Shown here: positions 28,372 through 38,245 of the stretch, piece by piece
Position numbering within the stretch: position 1 is the stretch's first letter
Layout of the letters: each line of letters begins with the position of its first letter
NCBI RefSeq assembly: GCF_014489635.1
Contig: NZ_CP060828.1
Location: forward strand, 2,828,001-2,892,000
DNA length: 64,000 bases
Source: Streptomyces roseirectus
Lineage (GTDB): Bacteria > Actinomycetota > Actinomycetes > Streptomycetales > Streptomycetaceae
Reading direction: 5' to 3'
Program-made: the position numbers and the translations under genes
The notes under the pieces: generated by a model
Seen by the model: the letters and a program-made list of their open reading frames with translations, nothing else
Databases searched by the model: none
What the model was told of the DNA's origin: nothing

Positions 28372-29763
28372 TCAGAGCGCCGGTTTCCCTGTGGTGAAGA
28401 GCCAGGTGTCGAAGAGGTCGTCGAGCTGCCGCCCGGAGATCTTCTCCGCGAGCCGGATGAACTCGGCCGTGTTCGCGTTGCCGTACCGGTGGAGCTTCGT
28501 CCAGGTCGGCAGGAGCTTGAAGAAGGCCGCGTCGCCGATGCGTTCACGCAGGACCTGGAGGGTCATCGCGCCGCGCTGGTAGACCGCCGAGGCGAACATC
28601 GTGTCGCGCTGCGGGTCTCCGACGGTGACCTGCCAGAACGCGCTGTTCGAGGGGCGGGAGTTGTACCCGGCGAGGAACGCGTCGTGCGCGGTGCGGGTGC
28701 CCTTGTGCTCGTCCCACAGCCACTGGCTGTACGTCGCGAAGCCCTCGTTGAGCCAGATGTCCTTCCAGCGCTCCACGGTGACCGAGTCGCCGAACCACTG
28801 GTGGGCCAGCTCGTGGACGATCGTCGACTCGCTGCGGACGGCCGAGTAGACGGGCTTGCTCTGCACCTCCAGGGAGAAGCCCGCCTCCGGCATGTCGTCC
28901 ACGATCGCGCCGGTCTCCTCGAAGGGGTAGGGGCCGAAGACCGTGGACCAGTAGTCGGTGGCCTCCGCCGTGACGGCGTACACGTCGACGTCGTTGCTGT
29001 TGGCCAGGACGGGGTCGATCGCCACGTAGATGGGGGTGCCGCCCGGGGTGACGCCGGTCCGCACGTCGAACTTGCCGATCGTCGCCGTCGCGAGGTAGGT
29101 CGCCATCGGCTTCGACTCGCGCCAGTGCGTGTACGTCGCGTCGCCCTTGTCGTACGTCGAGACCAGGCGGCCGTTCGAGACCGCCGTCAGGCCCTTGGGC
29201 GTGCGGATGCGGATGTCGTACGTCGCCTTGTCCGAGGGGTGGTCGCTGGACGGGAACCAGGTCGACGCGGCGTTCGGTTCGCAGGCGACGAAGACGCCGT
29301 CCGTCGTCTTCATCCAGCCGTAGTTCGAGCCGAAGACGATGGGGCCGCCCAGGGGTTCGGGCACACCGCCGTAGGTGACGCGCACCTTGAACGTCCGGCC
29401 CTCGCGCAGGCTCTGACGGGGTGTCACCTGTATCTCGTCGCCGGACCTCGTGAACTCCGCCTTCTTTCCGTTCACTTCGACCCTCGTCACCGCCAACTTC
29501 TGGAGGTCCAGGTCGAATGCGGAGAGGTGCTGGGTCGCTCTGGCCGTCAGCGTCGTCTCGCCGTCCAGGCGGTCGGTGTCCGGGTTGTACGCGAGGCCCA
29601 GGTCGTAGTGCAGGGCGTCGTAGCCCCCGTTGCCCAACTGCGGGAAGTACGTGTCGCCCACGCCGTCCGCCCCCGGGGTGGGGGCGGGTGCGGCGGCTAC
29701 GACGAAGAGGGTGGCGGCAGCGGCTACGGCGGTACCTGCCCAGGCCGAACGGGAGAGTGCCAT
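28372..29763 (-). CDS. secreted M1-family aminopeptidase-like metallopeptidase
   Basis: The 463-residue protein has a signal peptide (residues 1-30, SAWAGTAVAAAATLFVVAAA), an M1 N-terminal beta domain and the catalytic domain with the zinc motif HELAHQWFGD (near residue 317) and the third ligand Glu in LNEGFATYSQW. In place of the GAMEN exopeptidase motif there is EAGFSLEVQS. The protein is about half the length of PepN (about 850 residues) and lacks the large C-terminal helical domain, as in other short secreted actinobacterial members. The ATG at 29763 has AGGGACG upstream. It sits next to the oligopeptide importer genes, suggesting joint use of external peptides. Confidence 0.9.
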   Translation of the reverse strand: MALSRSAWAGTAVAAAATLFVVAAAPAPTPGADGVGDTYFPQLGNGGYDALHYDLGLAYNPDTDRLDGETTLTARATQHLSAFDLDLQKLAVTRVEVNGKKAEFTRSGDEIQVTPRQSLREGRTFKVRVTYGGVPEPLGGPIVFGSNYGWMKTTDGVFVACEPNAASTWFPSSDHPSDKATYDIRIRTPKGLTAVSNGRLVSTYDKGDATYTHWRESKPMATYLATATIGKFDVRTGVTPGGTPIYVAIDPVLANSNDVDVYAVTAEATDYWSTVFGPYPFEETGAIVDDMPEAGFSLEVQSKPVYSAVRSESTIVHELAHQWFGDSVTVERWKDIWLNEGFATYSQWLWDEHKGTRTAHDAFLAGYNSRPSNSAFWQVTVGDPQRDTMFASAVYQRGAMTLQVLRERIGDAAFFKLLPTWTKLHRYGNANTAEFIRLAEKISGRQLDDLFDTWLFTTGKPAL

Positions 29764-29908
29764 GGTCGTCCCTTTCGCGCGGGGTGTCGGACAAGGTGAT
29801 CTTGCCCGTCGGCGACTGGACGTGTTCATGACTTTGCCAACTCGTCATGAGGGGGCGGGGATTGCTCGCCTAAGAGCGCCTAAGAGGGTGCCGCAGAAGG
29901 TCGTTTGG

Positions 29909-29986
29909 CGAGTGCGGCGCCCGTCGTGGCTTGTCGCGCCCGCGCGGCGGGAGCCGCACATCAGCACGGCCCCGCGCCCCCAAACG
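29909..29986 (-). repeat. Streptomyces dispersed intergenic repeat, second copy
   Basis: Read on the minus strand, GGGGGCGCGGGGCCGTGC, a GCGGCTCCCGCCGC hairpin and CGACAAGCCACGACGG occur in order. This resembles the element at 7960-8032 and, from memory, a common Streptomyces intergenic repeat. It abuts the 3' end of the oppF gene. Confidence 0.55.
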
Positions 29987-29987
29987 G

Positions 29988-31163
29988 CTACGGCTTCGCC
30001 TCGCCGTCCGCCTCCGGCGTCTCGACCTCCGACGTCTCCGACACCTCCGCCGCCACCGCCGTCGACGTCTCCGCCGACTCCGCCAGGACCTCGTCCGCGA
30101 CCAGTTCCGCAGCCTGCTTGGCCTCCGTCAGGAGGACCGTCTCCTGCGGGGCCTGGTCAGCGAAGTTCTCCGGGTGGTGGCAGGCGACCCGCTGGCCCGG
30201 GATCAGCTCCAGCAGCGGGGGCTCCGTCGTGCGGCAGAGCTCCGTCGCCTTCCAGCAGCGGGTGTGGAACCGGCAGCCGCTGGGGGGCGAGATCGGGGAC
30301 GGGACGTCACCGCGCAGGAGGATGCGTTCGCTCTTGGCGCCCCGGCGCTTCGGGTCCGGGATGGGGACGGCCGAGAGCAGCGCCTTGGTGTAGGGGTGCA
30401 TCGGCGACTTGTAGAGCTTGTCCCGGTCCGCCAGCTCGACGATCTTGCCGAGGTACATCACCGCGATGCGGTCGGAGACGTGCCGGACGACCGAGAGGTC
30501 GTGGGCGATGATGACGTACGTCAGGCCCAGCTCGCTCTGGAGGTCGTCCAGCAGGTTCACCACCTGCGCCTGGATCGAGACGTCCAGCGCGGAGACCGGC
30601 TCGTCGGCCACGACCAGCTTGGGGTTGAGCGCCAACGCCCGCGCGATGCCGATGCGTTGCCGCTGCCCGCCGGAGAATTCGTGCGGATACCGGTTGTAGT
30701 GCTCGGGGTTGAGCCCCACGACCGACAACAGCCGCTGCACCTCGGCCTTGACGCCGCCCTCGGGGGTCACGCCCTGGAGCTTGAAGGGCGCGCTGACGAT
30801 CGTCCCGATGGTGTGCCGGGGGTTCAGCGACGAGTACGGGTCCTGGAAGATCATCTGGACGTCGCGGCGCAGCGGACGCATGCCCGCGACGCCGAGGTGC
30901 GTGATGTCCTTGCCCTGGAACTCGACGCTGCCGCCGGTCGGTTCGAGGAGCCGCGTGATGAGCCGGCCCATCGTCGACTTGCCGCATCCGGACTCGCCGA
31001 CGACGCCCAGCGTCTCGCCCTTGCGGACCTCGAAGTCGATGCCGTCGACGGCGCGCACGGCACCTGACTGGCGCTGGAAGAGGCCCTTGCGGATGGGGAA
31101 GTGCTTCTGGAGACCGGTGACCTTCAGCAGGACCTCGGGCGTCTCGTTCACAACATCACTCAC
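29988..31163 (-). CDS. oligopeptide ABC transporter ATP-binding protein (OppF/DppF type)
   Basis: The 391-residue ATPase has Walker A GESGCGKST, the Q-loop FQDPYSSLNP, the signature SGGQRQRIG, Walker B LVVADEPVSALD and a switch His in IIAHDLSVVRH. The oligo_HPY region with its cysteines (CRFHTRCWKATELCR, near residue 305) follows. The last 50 or so residues form an Ala/Glu/Thr-rich acidic tail (AETSTAVAAEVSETSEVETPEA) not usual in the family. The GTG at 31163 overlaps the stop of the upstream ATPase gene by four bases (GTGA), which decides the start. It is the last gene of the five-gene importer operon. Confidence 0.95.
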   Translation of the reverse strand: MSDVVNETPEVLLKVTGLQKHFPIRKGLFQRQSGAVRAVDGIDFEVRKGETLGVVGESGCGKSTMGRLITRLLEPTGGSVEFQGKDITHLGVAGMRPLRRDVQMIFQDPYSSLNPRHTIGTIVSAPFKLQGVTPEGGVKAEVQRLLSVVGLNPEHYNRYPHEFSGGQRQRIGIARALALNPKLVVADEPVSALDVSIQAQVVNLLDDLQSELGLTYVIIAHDLSVVRHVSDRIAVMYLGKIVELADRDKLYKSPMHPYTKALLSAVPIPDPKRRGAKSERILLRGDVPSPISPPSGCRFHTRCWKATELCRTTEPPLLELIPGQRVACHHPENFADQAPQETVLLTEAKQAAELVADEVLAESAETSTAVAAEVSETSEVETPEADGEAKP

Positions 31164-32232
31164 AGCTTCGGCGCAATCTCTTCGGTCCAGATCCGCTCCC
31201 GCTGCTCCTGCCCGAGATGGCAGGCGGCCCAGTGTCCGCCGCCGACCTCGGTCAGCTCGGGCCGGACGGTGCGGGTGACGTTGTCCTTGGGGAGGTCCGC
31301 GTACGGGCAGCGGGGGTTGAAGGCGCAGCCGGACGGGATGTTGATCAGGGACGGCGGCGCGCCCTTGATCGGGATCAGGCGGTCCGTCTCGTCGCGGTCG
31401 AGCCGCGGCATCGAACCGAGCAGACCCCAGGTGTAGGGGTGGCGGGGTGCGGCGAACACGTCCTCGGCGGGCCCGCGTTCGACGCACCGGCCGCCGTACA
31501 TGACGAGCAGGTCGTCGGCCATCTCGGCGACCACCCCGAGGTCGTGCGTGATCATGATGACCGCGGAGCCGAACTCCTTCTGGAGGTCACGGATCAGGTC
31601 GAGGATCTGCGCCTGGACGGTCACGTCGAGCGCGGTCGTCGGCTCGTCGGCGATCAGCAGCTCGGGGTTGTTGACCAGCGCCATGGCGATCATCGCGCGC
31701 TGGCGCATACCGCCGGAGAACTCGTGCGGGTAGCCGTCGACGCGCTTGTCGGGCTCGGGGATGCCGACCCGGTCGAGCATCTCGACGGCGCGCTTGCGGG
31801 CCTCCTTCTTGGTGACCTCGTGGTGGACCCGGTACGCCTCGACGATCTGCTGCCCGACCGTGTAGTACGGGTGCATCGCGGAGAGCGGGTCCTGGAAGAT
31901 CATCGCCATCTTCCGGCCGCGCAGCCGCCGCACCTCGTCGGTGGGGGCGGCGATCAGCTCCTGGCCGTCGAGCCAGACCTCGCCGCTGACGCGGGCGTTC
32001 TTCGCGGAGCGGTGCAGGCCCATGAGGCCGAGCGAGGTGACGGACTTGCCGGAGCCGGACTCGCCGACGATGCCGAGGGTGCGGCCGCGCCGGACGTCGA
32101 AGCTGACGCCGTCGACGGACTTGACGAGGCCGTCGTCCGTGTTGAAGTGGATCTTCAGGTCACGGACGGAGAGGAAGGCGTCGTCCGGGGCGTCCACGAC
32201 CGGCTCTCCCGGGGCCGCTTTGTCGAGCTTGC

Positions 32233-32236
<4 letters not shown>
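31160..32236 (-). CDS. oligopeptide ABC transporter ATP-binding protein (OppD/DppD type)
   Basis: The 358-residue ATPase has Walker [20 protein letters not shown], signature SGGMRQRAM, Walker [13 protein letters not shown] and [10 protein letters not shown], then the oligo_HPY cysteine cluster ([14 protein letters not shown], near residue 300). It pairs with the neighbouring OppF-type ATPase to drive peptide import. The GTG at 32236 overlaps the permease stop by four bases (GTGA). A Walker-A Lys-Ser in place of the usual Lys-Ser/Thr-Thr pair is normal for this subfamily. Confidence 0.95.
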
Positions 32237-33243
<1,007 letters not shown>

Positions 33244-33251
33244 AGCTGTCC

Positions 33252-33300
33252 GGCTCCGGGTGACCGGGGCGGATCGTCTCCGCCCCGGTCACCCGGAGCC
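33252..33300 (-). terminator. perfect 22-bp stem-loop between binding protein and permease genes
   Basis: Bases 33252-33273 are exactly complementary to 33279-33300, with a five-base loop. It lies 36 bases after the stop of the binding-protein gene and eight bases before the permease start. In ABC operons such a hairpin often acts as a partial terminator and mRNA stabiliser that raises binding-protein output over the membrane subunits. There is no T-run. Confidence 0.75.
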
Positions 33301-33336
33301 TTCACCTGCCTTTCGAGAAGATTCCAGCCTGCTCTG

Positions 33337-35085
33337 CTACTTGGACGAGCTCATCAGCAGGTAGTCGTACATACCCAGGTACGCCTCGGTGACCGTGACG
33401 TTCGTCGCGGACGCCGGACGGAAGAGCAGGTTCTTGCGGTAGAGGGTCGGGACGACCGTGGCGGTGTCCATGACCATCTTGTCGATGTCGCCCCACGCCT
33501 TGGTGCGGGCGGCGGTGTCGGTGTTGGCGATCGCGGCGGACAGGGCCGCGTTGATCTTCGGGTCGTTCAGCTCCATCAGGTTGTTGCCGCCCGAGGGCTT
33601 GATGGCGGAGCCGTTGACGATCTGGTCGAGGAAGCCGAAGCCGGTCGGCCAGTCGGCGCCCCACGCCATGGAGAGCATGCCCAGCTTCTGCTGGTGGACG
33701 TAGGACGGGACGCCCGCGAAGTTCGAGAAGTACTTGCCGGCCGGGAACTGCCGGATCTCGACGTTGATGCCGTACTTCTTCAGCGACGCCTGGACGGCGG
33801 TGGCCTGCGCGATCTCGGCGGGCCGGTCGGAGCGGGCCGTCAGGATCGTGCTGAAGCCGTTCGGCTTGCCGCAGGCGGTCAGGAACTCCTTGACCTTGGC
33901 CGCGTCGCCCTTGCTGCCGGGCGTGGCGTAGGTGTCGAACTTGGTGTAGCCGTTGACCGACGGCGGCAGCAGCGTGGTGGCGATGTCACCCTTCGGGGAC
34001 CCGCCGGCCGCGTCGAGGATGGACTGCTTGTCGACGGCGTACTGCACGGCCTTGCGGCAGTTGATGTTGTTGAACGGCTCGACGTTCTGGTTCAGCGCGA
34101 TGTACTGCGTGGCGCCGGCGTACGAGCTGTCCGTCTGGTTGGCGTACTTGCCCTTGAGGACCTTCGGCTGGGTCGCGGCCTGGACGCCGGTGCCGGCCGC
34201 GTCGACGGTGACCTTGTCGGAGAGCAGGTCGTTGTCGATCGTGACCGCGTTCACCTTGAACTTGATCGTGATCTTGTCCGGCAGGGCCTTGCGGATCGGG
34301 TCCGTCTTGGCGTCCCACTGCGGGTTGCGCACGAGGGTGGCGCTGCGGCCCTCCTCGTAGGACTGGAACTGGTAGGGGCCCGAGGAGACCATGTGCTGGA
34401 CGTACTTGGCGCCGTCGTCCTTCGCGGCCGGCACGGGGGCCGTCTGCGAGAAGGTCGCCAGGTAGTCGAAGTCCGCGAACGGCTGCTTCAGCTTGAAGAC
34501 GATCGTCTGCGCGTCCGGGGTCTCGATGGACGCGAGCCCGTTGGGGTTCTTGTCCTTGTACGGGCCCTGGTACTTGTCGCCGCCGACCAGGTACGACTTG
34601 AAGTACGTCGGGCCGTTGGACAGCACCTCGGGCGCGAAGTTGGAGCGCTCGACGGCGTACTTGACGTCCTTGGACGTGACCGGGGTCCCGTCCTGGAACT
34701 TGACGCCCGTGCGCAGCTTGTACGTCCACGTCTTGGCGCCGTCGCTCGGCACGCCCAGCGACTCGGCCAGGTCGGGGACGACGGTCAGGCCGTCCTTGCC
34801 GGCGGCCGGCTTGAACGTGGTGAGCGTACGGCCGTACAGGCGGGAGAAGTTCTGCACCCAGCCGTAGTACGTGTTGCCGGGGTCGAGGGAGTCCGCCACG
34901 TCGGAGTGCTCGAAGCTGAGGGTGCCCCCCTTCTTGTTCGAGACGTTGACGATGGAGGTCAGCGCCTCGTCCTTCTTGCCCTTGGCCGAGCCACTGCCAC
35001 TGTCGCTGTCGCCGCCGCAGGCGCTAGCGCCCAGCGTGATCGCCAGGACCGACGCGATCGCGGCGGTCACCTTTCTCGTCTTCAC
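33337..35085 (-). CDS. oligopeptide ABC transporter substrate-binding lipoprotein (SBP_bac_5)
   Basis: The 582-residue protein has a lipoprotein signal (VTAAIASVLAITLGASACGG, lipid-acceptor Cys near residue 22) and a family-5 solute-binding fold. Marks of the fold are GGTLSFEHSDVADSLDPGNTYY at the start of the mature part, YKLRTGVKFQDGTPVTSKDVKYAVER (near 130) and NINCRKAVQYAVDKQSI (near 345). It captures extracellular oligopeptides and delivers them to the permeases. The GTG at 35085 has AGGGGG ten bases upstream; the longer frame before it lies between genes. It is flanked by the two permease genes. Confidence 0.95.
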   Translation of the reverse strand: MKTRKVTAAIASVLAITLGASACGGDSDSGSGSAKGKKDEALTSIVNVSNKKGGTLSFEHSDVADSLDPGNTYYGWVQNFSRLYGRTLTTFKPAAGKDGLTVVPDLAESLGVPSDGAKTWTYKLRTGVKFQDGTPVTSKDVKYAVERSNFAPEVLSNGPTYFKSYLVGGDKYQGPYKDKNPNGLASIETPDAQTIVFKLKQPFADFDYLATFSQTAPVPAAKDDGAKYVQHMVSSGPYQFQSYEEGRSATLVRNPQWDAKTDPIRKALPDKITIKFKVNAVTIDNDLLSDKVTVDAAGTGVQAATQPKVLKGKYANQTDSSYAGATQYIALNQNVEPFNNINCRKAVQYAVDKQSILDAAGGSPKGDIATTLLPPSVNGYTKFDTYATPGSKGDAAKVKEFLTACGKPNGFSTILTARSDRPAEIAQATAVQASLKKYGINVEIRQFPAGKYFSNFAGVPSYVHQQKLGMLSMAWGADWPTGFGFLDQIVNGSAIKPSGGNNLMELNDPKINAALSAAIANTDTAARTKAWGDIDKMVMDTATVVPTLYRKNLLFRPASATNVTVTEAYLGMYDYLLMSSSK

Positions 35086-35113
35086 CGAGGAAAGCCCCCT
35101 CTGTCGTAGTGGA

Positions 35114-36112
35114 TCACTTGCTGCGAGGGTCGAGTGCGTCGCGCAGCCCGTCACCCAGCAGGTTGAACGCCAGGACCGTGATGAAGATCGCCAGTCCGGG
35201 CACGAACATGTACTGCGGATCCGCGGTGTAGAGATCCACTGCGTTGCTGAGCATCCCGCCCCAGGAAGCCTGCGGCGGAGCGATGCCGACCCCGAGGAAG
35301 CTCAGGCTGGCCTCGAAGAGGATGTTCGTCGGGATGATCAGCGTCGAGTAGACGAGGATCGGCGCGACGAGGTTCGGGAGGAGTTCCCGGAACAGGACGT
35401 ACGGGCCGCGTGCGCCCATGCTGTGCGCGGCCTCGACGAACTCCCGCTTGCGCAGGGTCATCGTCTGGGCGCGCACGATGCGGCCGATGTACGGCCAGCT
35501 GAAGAAGCCGATCACGAAGATCAGCACGCAGATCCGCAGCGGGAGCCCGTTCAGGCCGAAGAAGCCGTCCTGCACGGAGGCGGAGATGGCGATGGCGAAG
35601 AGCAGCAGCGGGAAGGCGAGGAAGGTGTCCATCAGCCGGCTGATGATCGAGTCGACCCAGCCGCCGTAGTAGCCGGCGACGACGCCGAGGACGGTGCCGA
35701 TGACCACGGACAGGAGGGTCGCGCCGCCCGCGACGAGCAGGGAGACCCAGGAGCCGTCGATGATGCGGGCGAGCATGTCGCGGCCGTACTGCGGGTCGAC
35801 GCCGAGCGGGTGGTCCCAGCTCATGCCGCCCCAGCCGCCGATCGGGGCCTGCATCGCCGGGTCGATGAGGTCCTGGTTGAACTCGTTGGGGTCGAGGCCG
35901 AAGATCGCCTCGATGGGCTTGGCGAGCACCGCCATGAGGACGAGCAGCACCACGACGATGCCGCCGGCCACGGCCAGCTTGTCGCGTTTGAACCGGGTCC
36001 AGGCGATCTGGGTGAGTGAACGCCCCTCGATCTGACTCTGTTTGGCTCCGGCGAGCACGGCCTCCGGCTGTGCTCCGGCCTCCGACCCGGTGGTCTCGAT
36101 CGGTGCGGTCAC
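35114..36112 (-). CDS. oligopeptide ABC transporter permease (DppC/OppC type)
   Basis: The 332-residue permease has the OppC N-terminal extension (SLTQIAWTRFKRDKLAVAGG), six transmembrane helices and the EAA loop (KREFVEAAHSMGARGPYVLFRELLPN, near residue 225), ending GLRDALDPRSK as is usual. The GTG at 36112 has AGGGTC upstream. It is the first gene of the importer operon, 28 bases before the binding-protein gene, so the operon promoter is expected in 36113-36442. A perfect inverted repeat GCCGGT-ggtg-ACCGGC lies about 20 bases upstream of the start and could be a regulatory site. Confidence 0.95.
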   Translation of the reverse strand: MTAPIETTGSEAGAQPEAVLAGAKQSQIEGRSLTQIAWTRFKRDKLAVAGGIVVVLLVLMAVLAKPIEAIFGLDPNEFNQDLIDPAMQAPIGGWGGMSWDHPLGVDPQYGRDMLARIIDGSWVSLLVAGGATLLSVVIGTVLGVVAGYYGGWVDSIISRLMDTFLAFPLLLFAIAISASVQDGFFGLNGLPLRICVLIFVIGFFSWPYIGRIVRAQTMTLRKREFVEAAHSMGARGPYVLFRELLPNLVAPILVYSTLIIPTNILFEASLSFLGVGIAPPQASWGGMLSNAVDLYTADPQYMFVPGLAIFITVLAFNLLGDGLRDALDPRSK

Positions 36113-36442
36113 AGTGCACTGACCCTTCCCGCCGGTGGTGACCGGCCTTACTCGCGTCTTATGGGAGGCGAGTCTTCAACGCGCTCGCGATCACGCGCCA
36201 GGTCTGGCGGCGAAAGTATGCACAACCGTGATGCCGACTGCGGGATTCCGTTATCCGAACAGCAGGTAACGGCCGCCGGACGAGGGCAAGTTGACCAAAA
36301 GGTGCAGGTCGCCGCGATAGGGTTCAGCGCTACGCGCGGAGATGAACAGGGGGCGGTGTAACGACCACGTTTCCTGAGATGACGGAGCGTCAGGAGGTAC
36401 TGGTGAGTAGGCGGTGGTCGTAGGCCGTGATCTCAGCCGGCC
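36113..36442. other. divergent-free intergenic region upstream of the peptide importer
   Basis: The 330 bases contain the importer promoter (not pinpointed), the inverted repeat at 36131-36146, and on the plus strand TTGACC (36291-36296) and TAGGGT (36318-36323), 21 bases apart, which is too wide for an ideal promoter. Farther along is the small plus-strand open frame described separately. Confidence 0.5.
36379..36423 (+). CDS. possible 14-residue peptide or abandoned gene start
   Basis: The frame encodes MTERQEVLVSRRWS and stops at 36423. Inside it an ideal AGGAGG (36392-36397) precedes a GTG in the same frame. No plus-strand gene follows for 2.9 kb, so this may be a leader peptide of an unseen RNA, the remnant of a lost gene, or chance. 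Confidence 0.25.
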   Translation: MTERQEVLVSRRWS

Positions 36443-37267
36443 TCAGTACGCGCCCGGCGTCGCCGGATAGCCGTAGCCGGCCGCCGGGGACTGCTGCCGC
36501 ACCGGGGGCTGCTGCTGCGCCGGGGCGTGCGCCTCGCGGTCGTAGAACGGGCGGGCGTTGGCCCGCATCCACATCACGACCGGGTCGTACTCGTCGGTCA
36601 TCGCGACCGTCGACACGGACAGGCCGTCCGGGACGGCGCCGATGGACTGCTGCATCATCGCCCGCACCGCGTCCACGGACTGCGGGGACGCGTCGTAGAC
36701 GTCCAGGCCGATCGACAGGTACGGCTGGCCGAGGGCCGGCTGGACCCACGCGCGGCGCAGCGAGCGGATCGCCGGGGTGCGGTGGGCGTTCTGGCCGAGC
36801 AGGGCGTAGAAGTGCGGGATCTCCACCGCCGGGTCCGAGAGCCGGAGCGGGCCGGGGGGCTGGCGGTCCAGGCCCGTCGCGATCCGGCGCAGGTCCGCCC
36901 ACGGGACGCCGACGCCGCCGCCCGGCGCGTGCGGGTTCAGCCACAGGCCGTGCCGGTCCGGGTACAGCGTGCGGGCCGCGTCGAGGCCGTCGACCACCTC
37001 GTACGAGCGGTTCCAGCCGCTCGCGGAGAGCTCCTGGGCGGAGGTGACGGCGGGCGCGTAGGCGTGGCCGTCGACCTCCATCGAGCCGTACTGGGCGTCC
37101 GGGGAGCCGGCCTGGCCGTGCCACAGCAGCATCCAGACCTGGCCGGTGGCGGGGGTGGAGAGGGCGCGCAGAAGTGCCTCGTAGGCGTCGTAGCGGCCAG
37201 GCGTGACCTGCCGCAGCATGTGCTCGACCTCGCCGGTCGCAGCGGTGCCGCTCACGCTCACGCCCAC
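36443..37267 (-). CDS. SseB-family protein with Gln/Pro-rich tail
   Basis: The 274-residue protein matches the actinobacterial group annotated as enhanced serine sensitivity protein SseB C-terminal domain. It has an N-terminal half with QVWMLLWHGQAGSPDAQYGSMEVDGHAYAP, then LSIGLDVYDASPQSVDAVRAMMQ and the closing DPVVMWMRANARPFYDRE. A low-complexity tail (APAQQQPPVRQQSPAAGYGYP) follows. The molecular function is unknown; in E. coli extra SseB makes cells serine-sensitive. The next gene on the strand is a second SseB-family protein whose C-terminus shares the motif WMKANVRPF. The start codon region has no clear ribosome-binding site. Confidence 0.8.
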   Translation of the reverse strand: MGVSVSGTAATGEVEHMLRQVTPGRYDAYEALLRALSTPATGQVWMLLWHGQAGSPDAQYGSMEVDGHAYAPAVTSAQELSASGWNRSYEVVDGLDAARTLYPDRHGLWLNPHAPGGGVGVPWADLRRIATGLDRQPPGPLRLSDPAVEIPHFYALLGQNAHRTPAIRSLRRAWVQPALGQPYLSIGLDVYDASPQSVDAVRAMMQQSIGAVPDGLSVSTVAMTDEYDPVVMWMRANARPFYDREAHAPAQQQPPVRQQSPAAGYGYPATPGAY

Positions 37268-37383
37268 GTCTCTACCGCCCCTTCGTGAGTTGCCCCGTGT
37301 GTGCCGTTGCCCTGCGTCGTGGTCAAGCTTAAGCGCCTACGGGGGGTTCGCCGGTTGGGTGTTCGGCGGGTGCGGGGTGCCGG

Positions 37384-38175
37384 TCACCTGCCGTGGGTGT
37401 GGAAGGGCCGCACATTCGCCTTCATCCACACCCCCACCGGGTCCTCCGCCACGTCCAGGAGGATCAGGTTCACCTGCCAGGGGATCGGGACGCGGCCGAG
37501 CGCCCGGCCCAGGGCGTCCAGCGGGCGTTCCCTCACGTCGCCCTCCCACTGGCTGAGTTCGACGCCCACGAACAGCACCGGGGCCGAGGTCTCGATCGCC
37601 GCGAGGCAGCGGCGGGCGGTGAGGACGACGCCCGTCGCCTCGAACTCCTTGGACGCCTCGGCGAGGAAGTCCACGGGGTCGTCCTGCCAGTCCGGTTCGA
37701 AGAGGCGGACGCGGGCGCCGGAGGCGGTGCCGTCGAGGGGGGTGCGGCCGGCCCGGCAGAGGTCGGCGACGGCCGGGGGCGGGAGGGGGACGCCGACGAC
37801 GCCGTCGGGGTTGAGGGCGATGCCGACCTGGGGCGGGAGGCCCCGCGCGAACTCGACCGCCGGGGCGATCGTGTACGACATGTGGGCGCCGGCGACCTGG
37901 CGGAACTGTTCCTCCGAGGTGAACACGGGGACGTGGACCTGGCCGGCGATGTCGATCGTGGGGAGGTCCAGCGGGCCGGTGCGGGGGCCGCCGCCGTTGG
38001 GGAGGGGGATCCAGACGAAGCTGCGGGCCAGGACCTCGATTATTCGGCCGCCCGCCGAGGGGACGCCCAGGGAGGCGGACAGCACCTCCTCCAGTTCGTT
38101 GCCCGGCCAGCCGCCGTGGGGATAGGGGTGTGCGGGGGCCGGGAAGTCGGTCGGGAGGTCCGCCGGGAAGTCCAT
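37384..38175 (-). CDS. SseB-family protein
   Basis: The 263-residue protein has the SseB layout. An N-terminal part (NELEEVLSASLGVP ... SFVWIPLP) is followed by FTSEEQFRQVAGAHMSYTIAPAVEFARGLPPQVGIALNPDG, the classic SseB N-terminal domain core. The C-terminal domain ends LDVAEDPVGVWMKANVRPFHTHGR. It shares this ending with its neighbour at 36443-37267, so the two are likely paralogues. Function is unknown. It lies between the importer and the glycine-cleavage genes, and 116 bases upstream of its partner. Confidence 0.85.
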   Translation of the reverse strand: MDFPADLPTDFPAPAHPYPHGGWPGNELEEVLSASLGVPSAGGRIIEVLARSFVWIPLPNGGGPRTGPLDLPTIDIAGQVHVPVFTSEEQFRQVAGAHMSYTIAPAVEFARGLPPQVGIALNPDGVVGVPLPPPAVADLCRAGRTPLDGTASGARVRLFEPDWQDDPVDFLAEASKEFEATGVVLTARRCLAAIETSAPVLFVGVELSQWEGDVRERPLDALGRALGRVPIPWQVNLILLDVAEDPVGVWMKANVRPFHTHGR

Positions 38176-38245
38176 CTCTGTCTACCGCCTGCTGGGAACC
38201 GCTGTTGGAGAGGAGAGTTTAAGGGGGCGCGGGCCGGCCCGGTGG

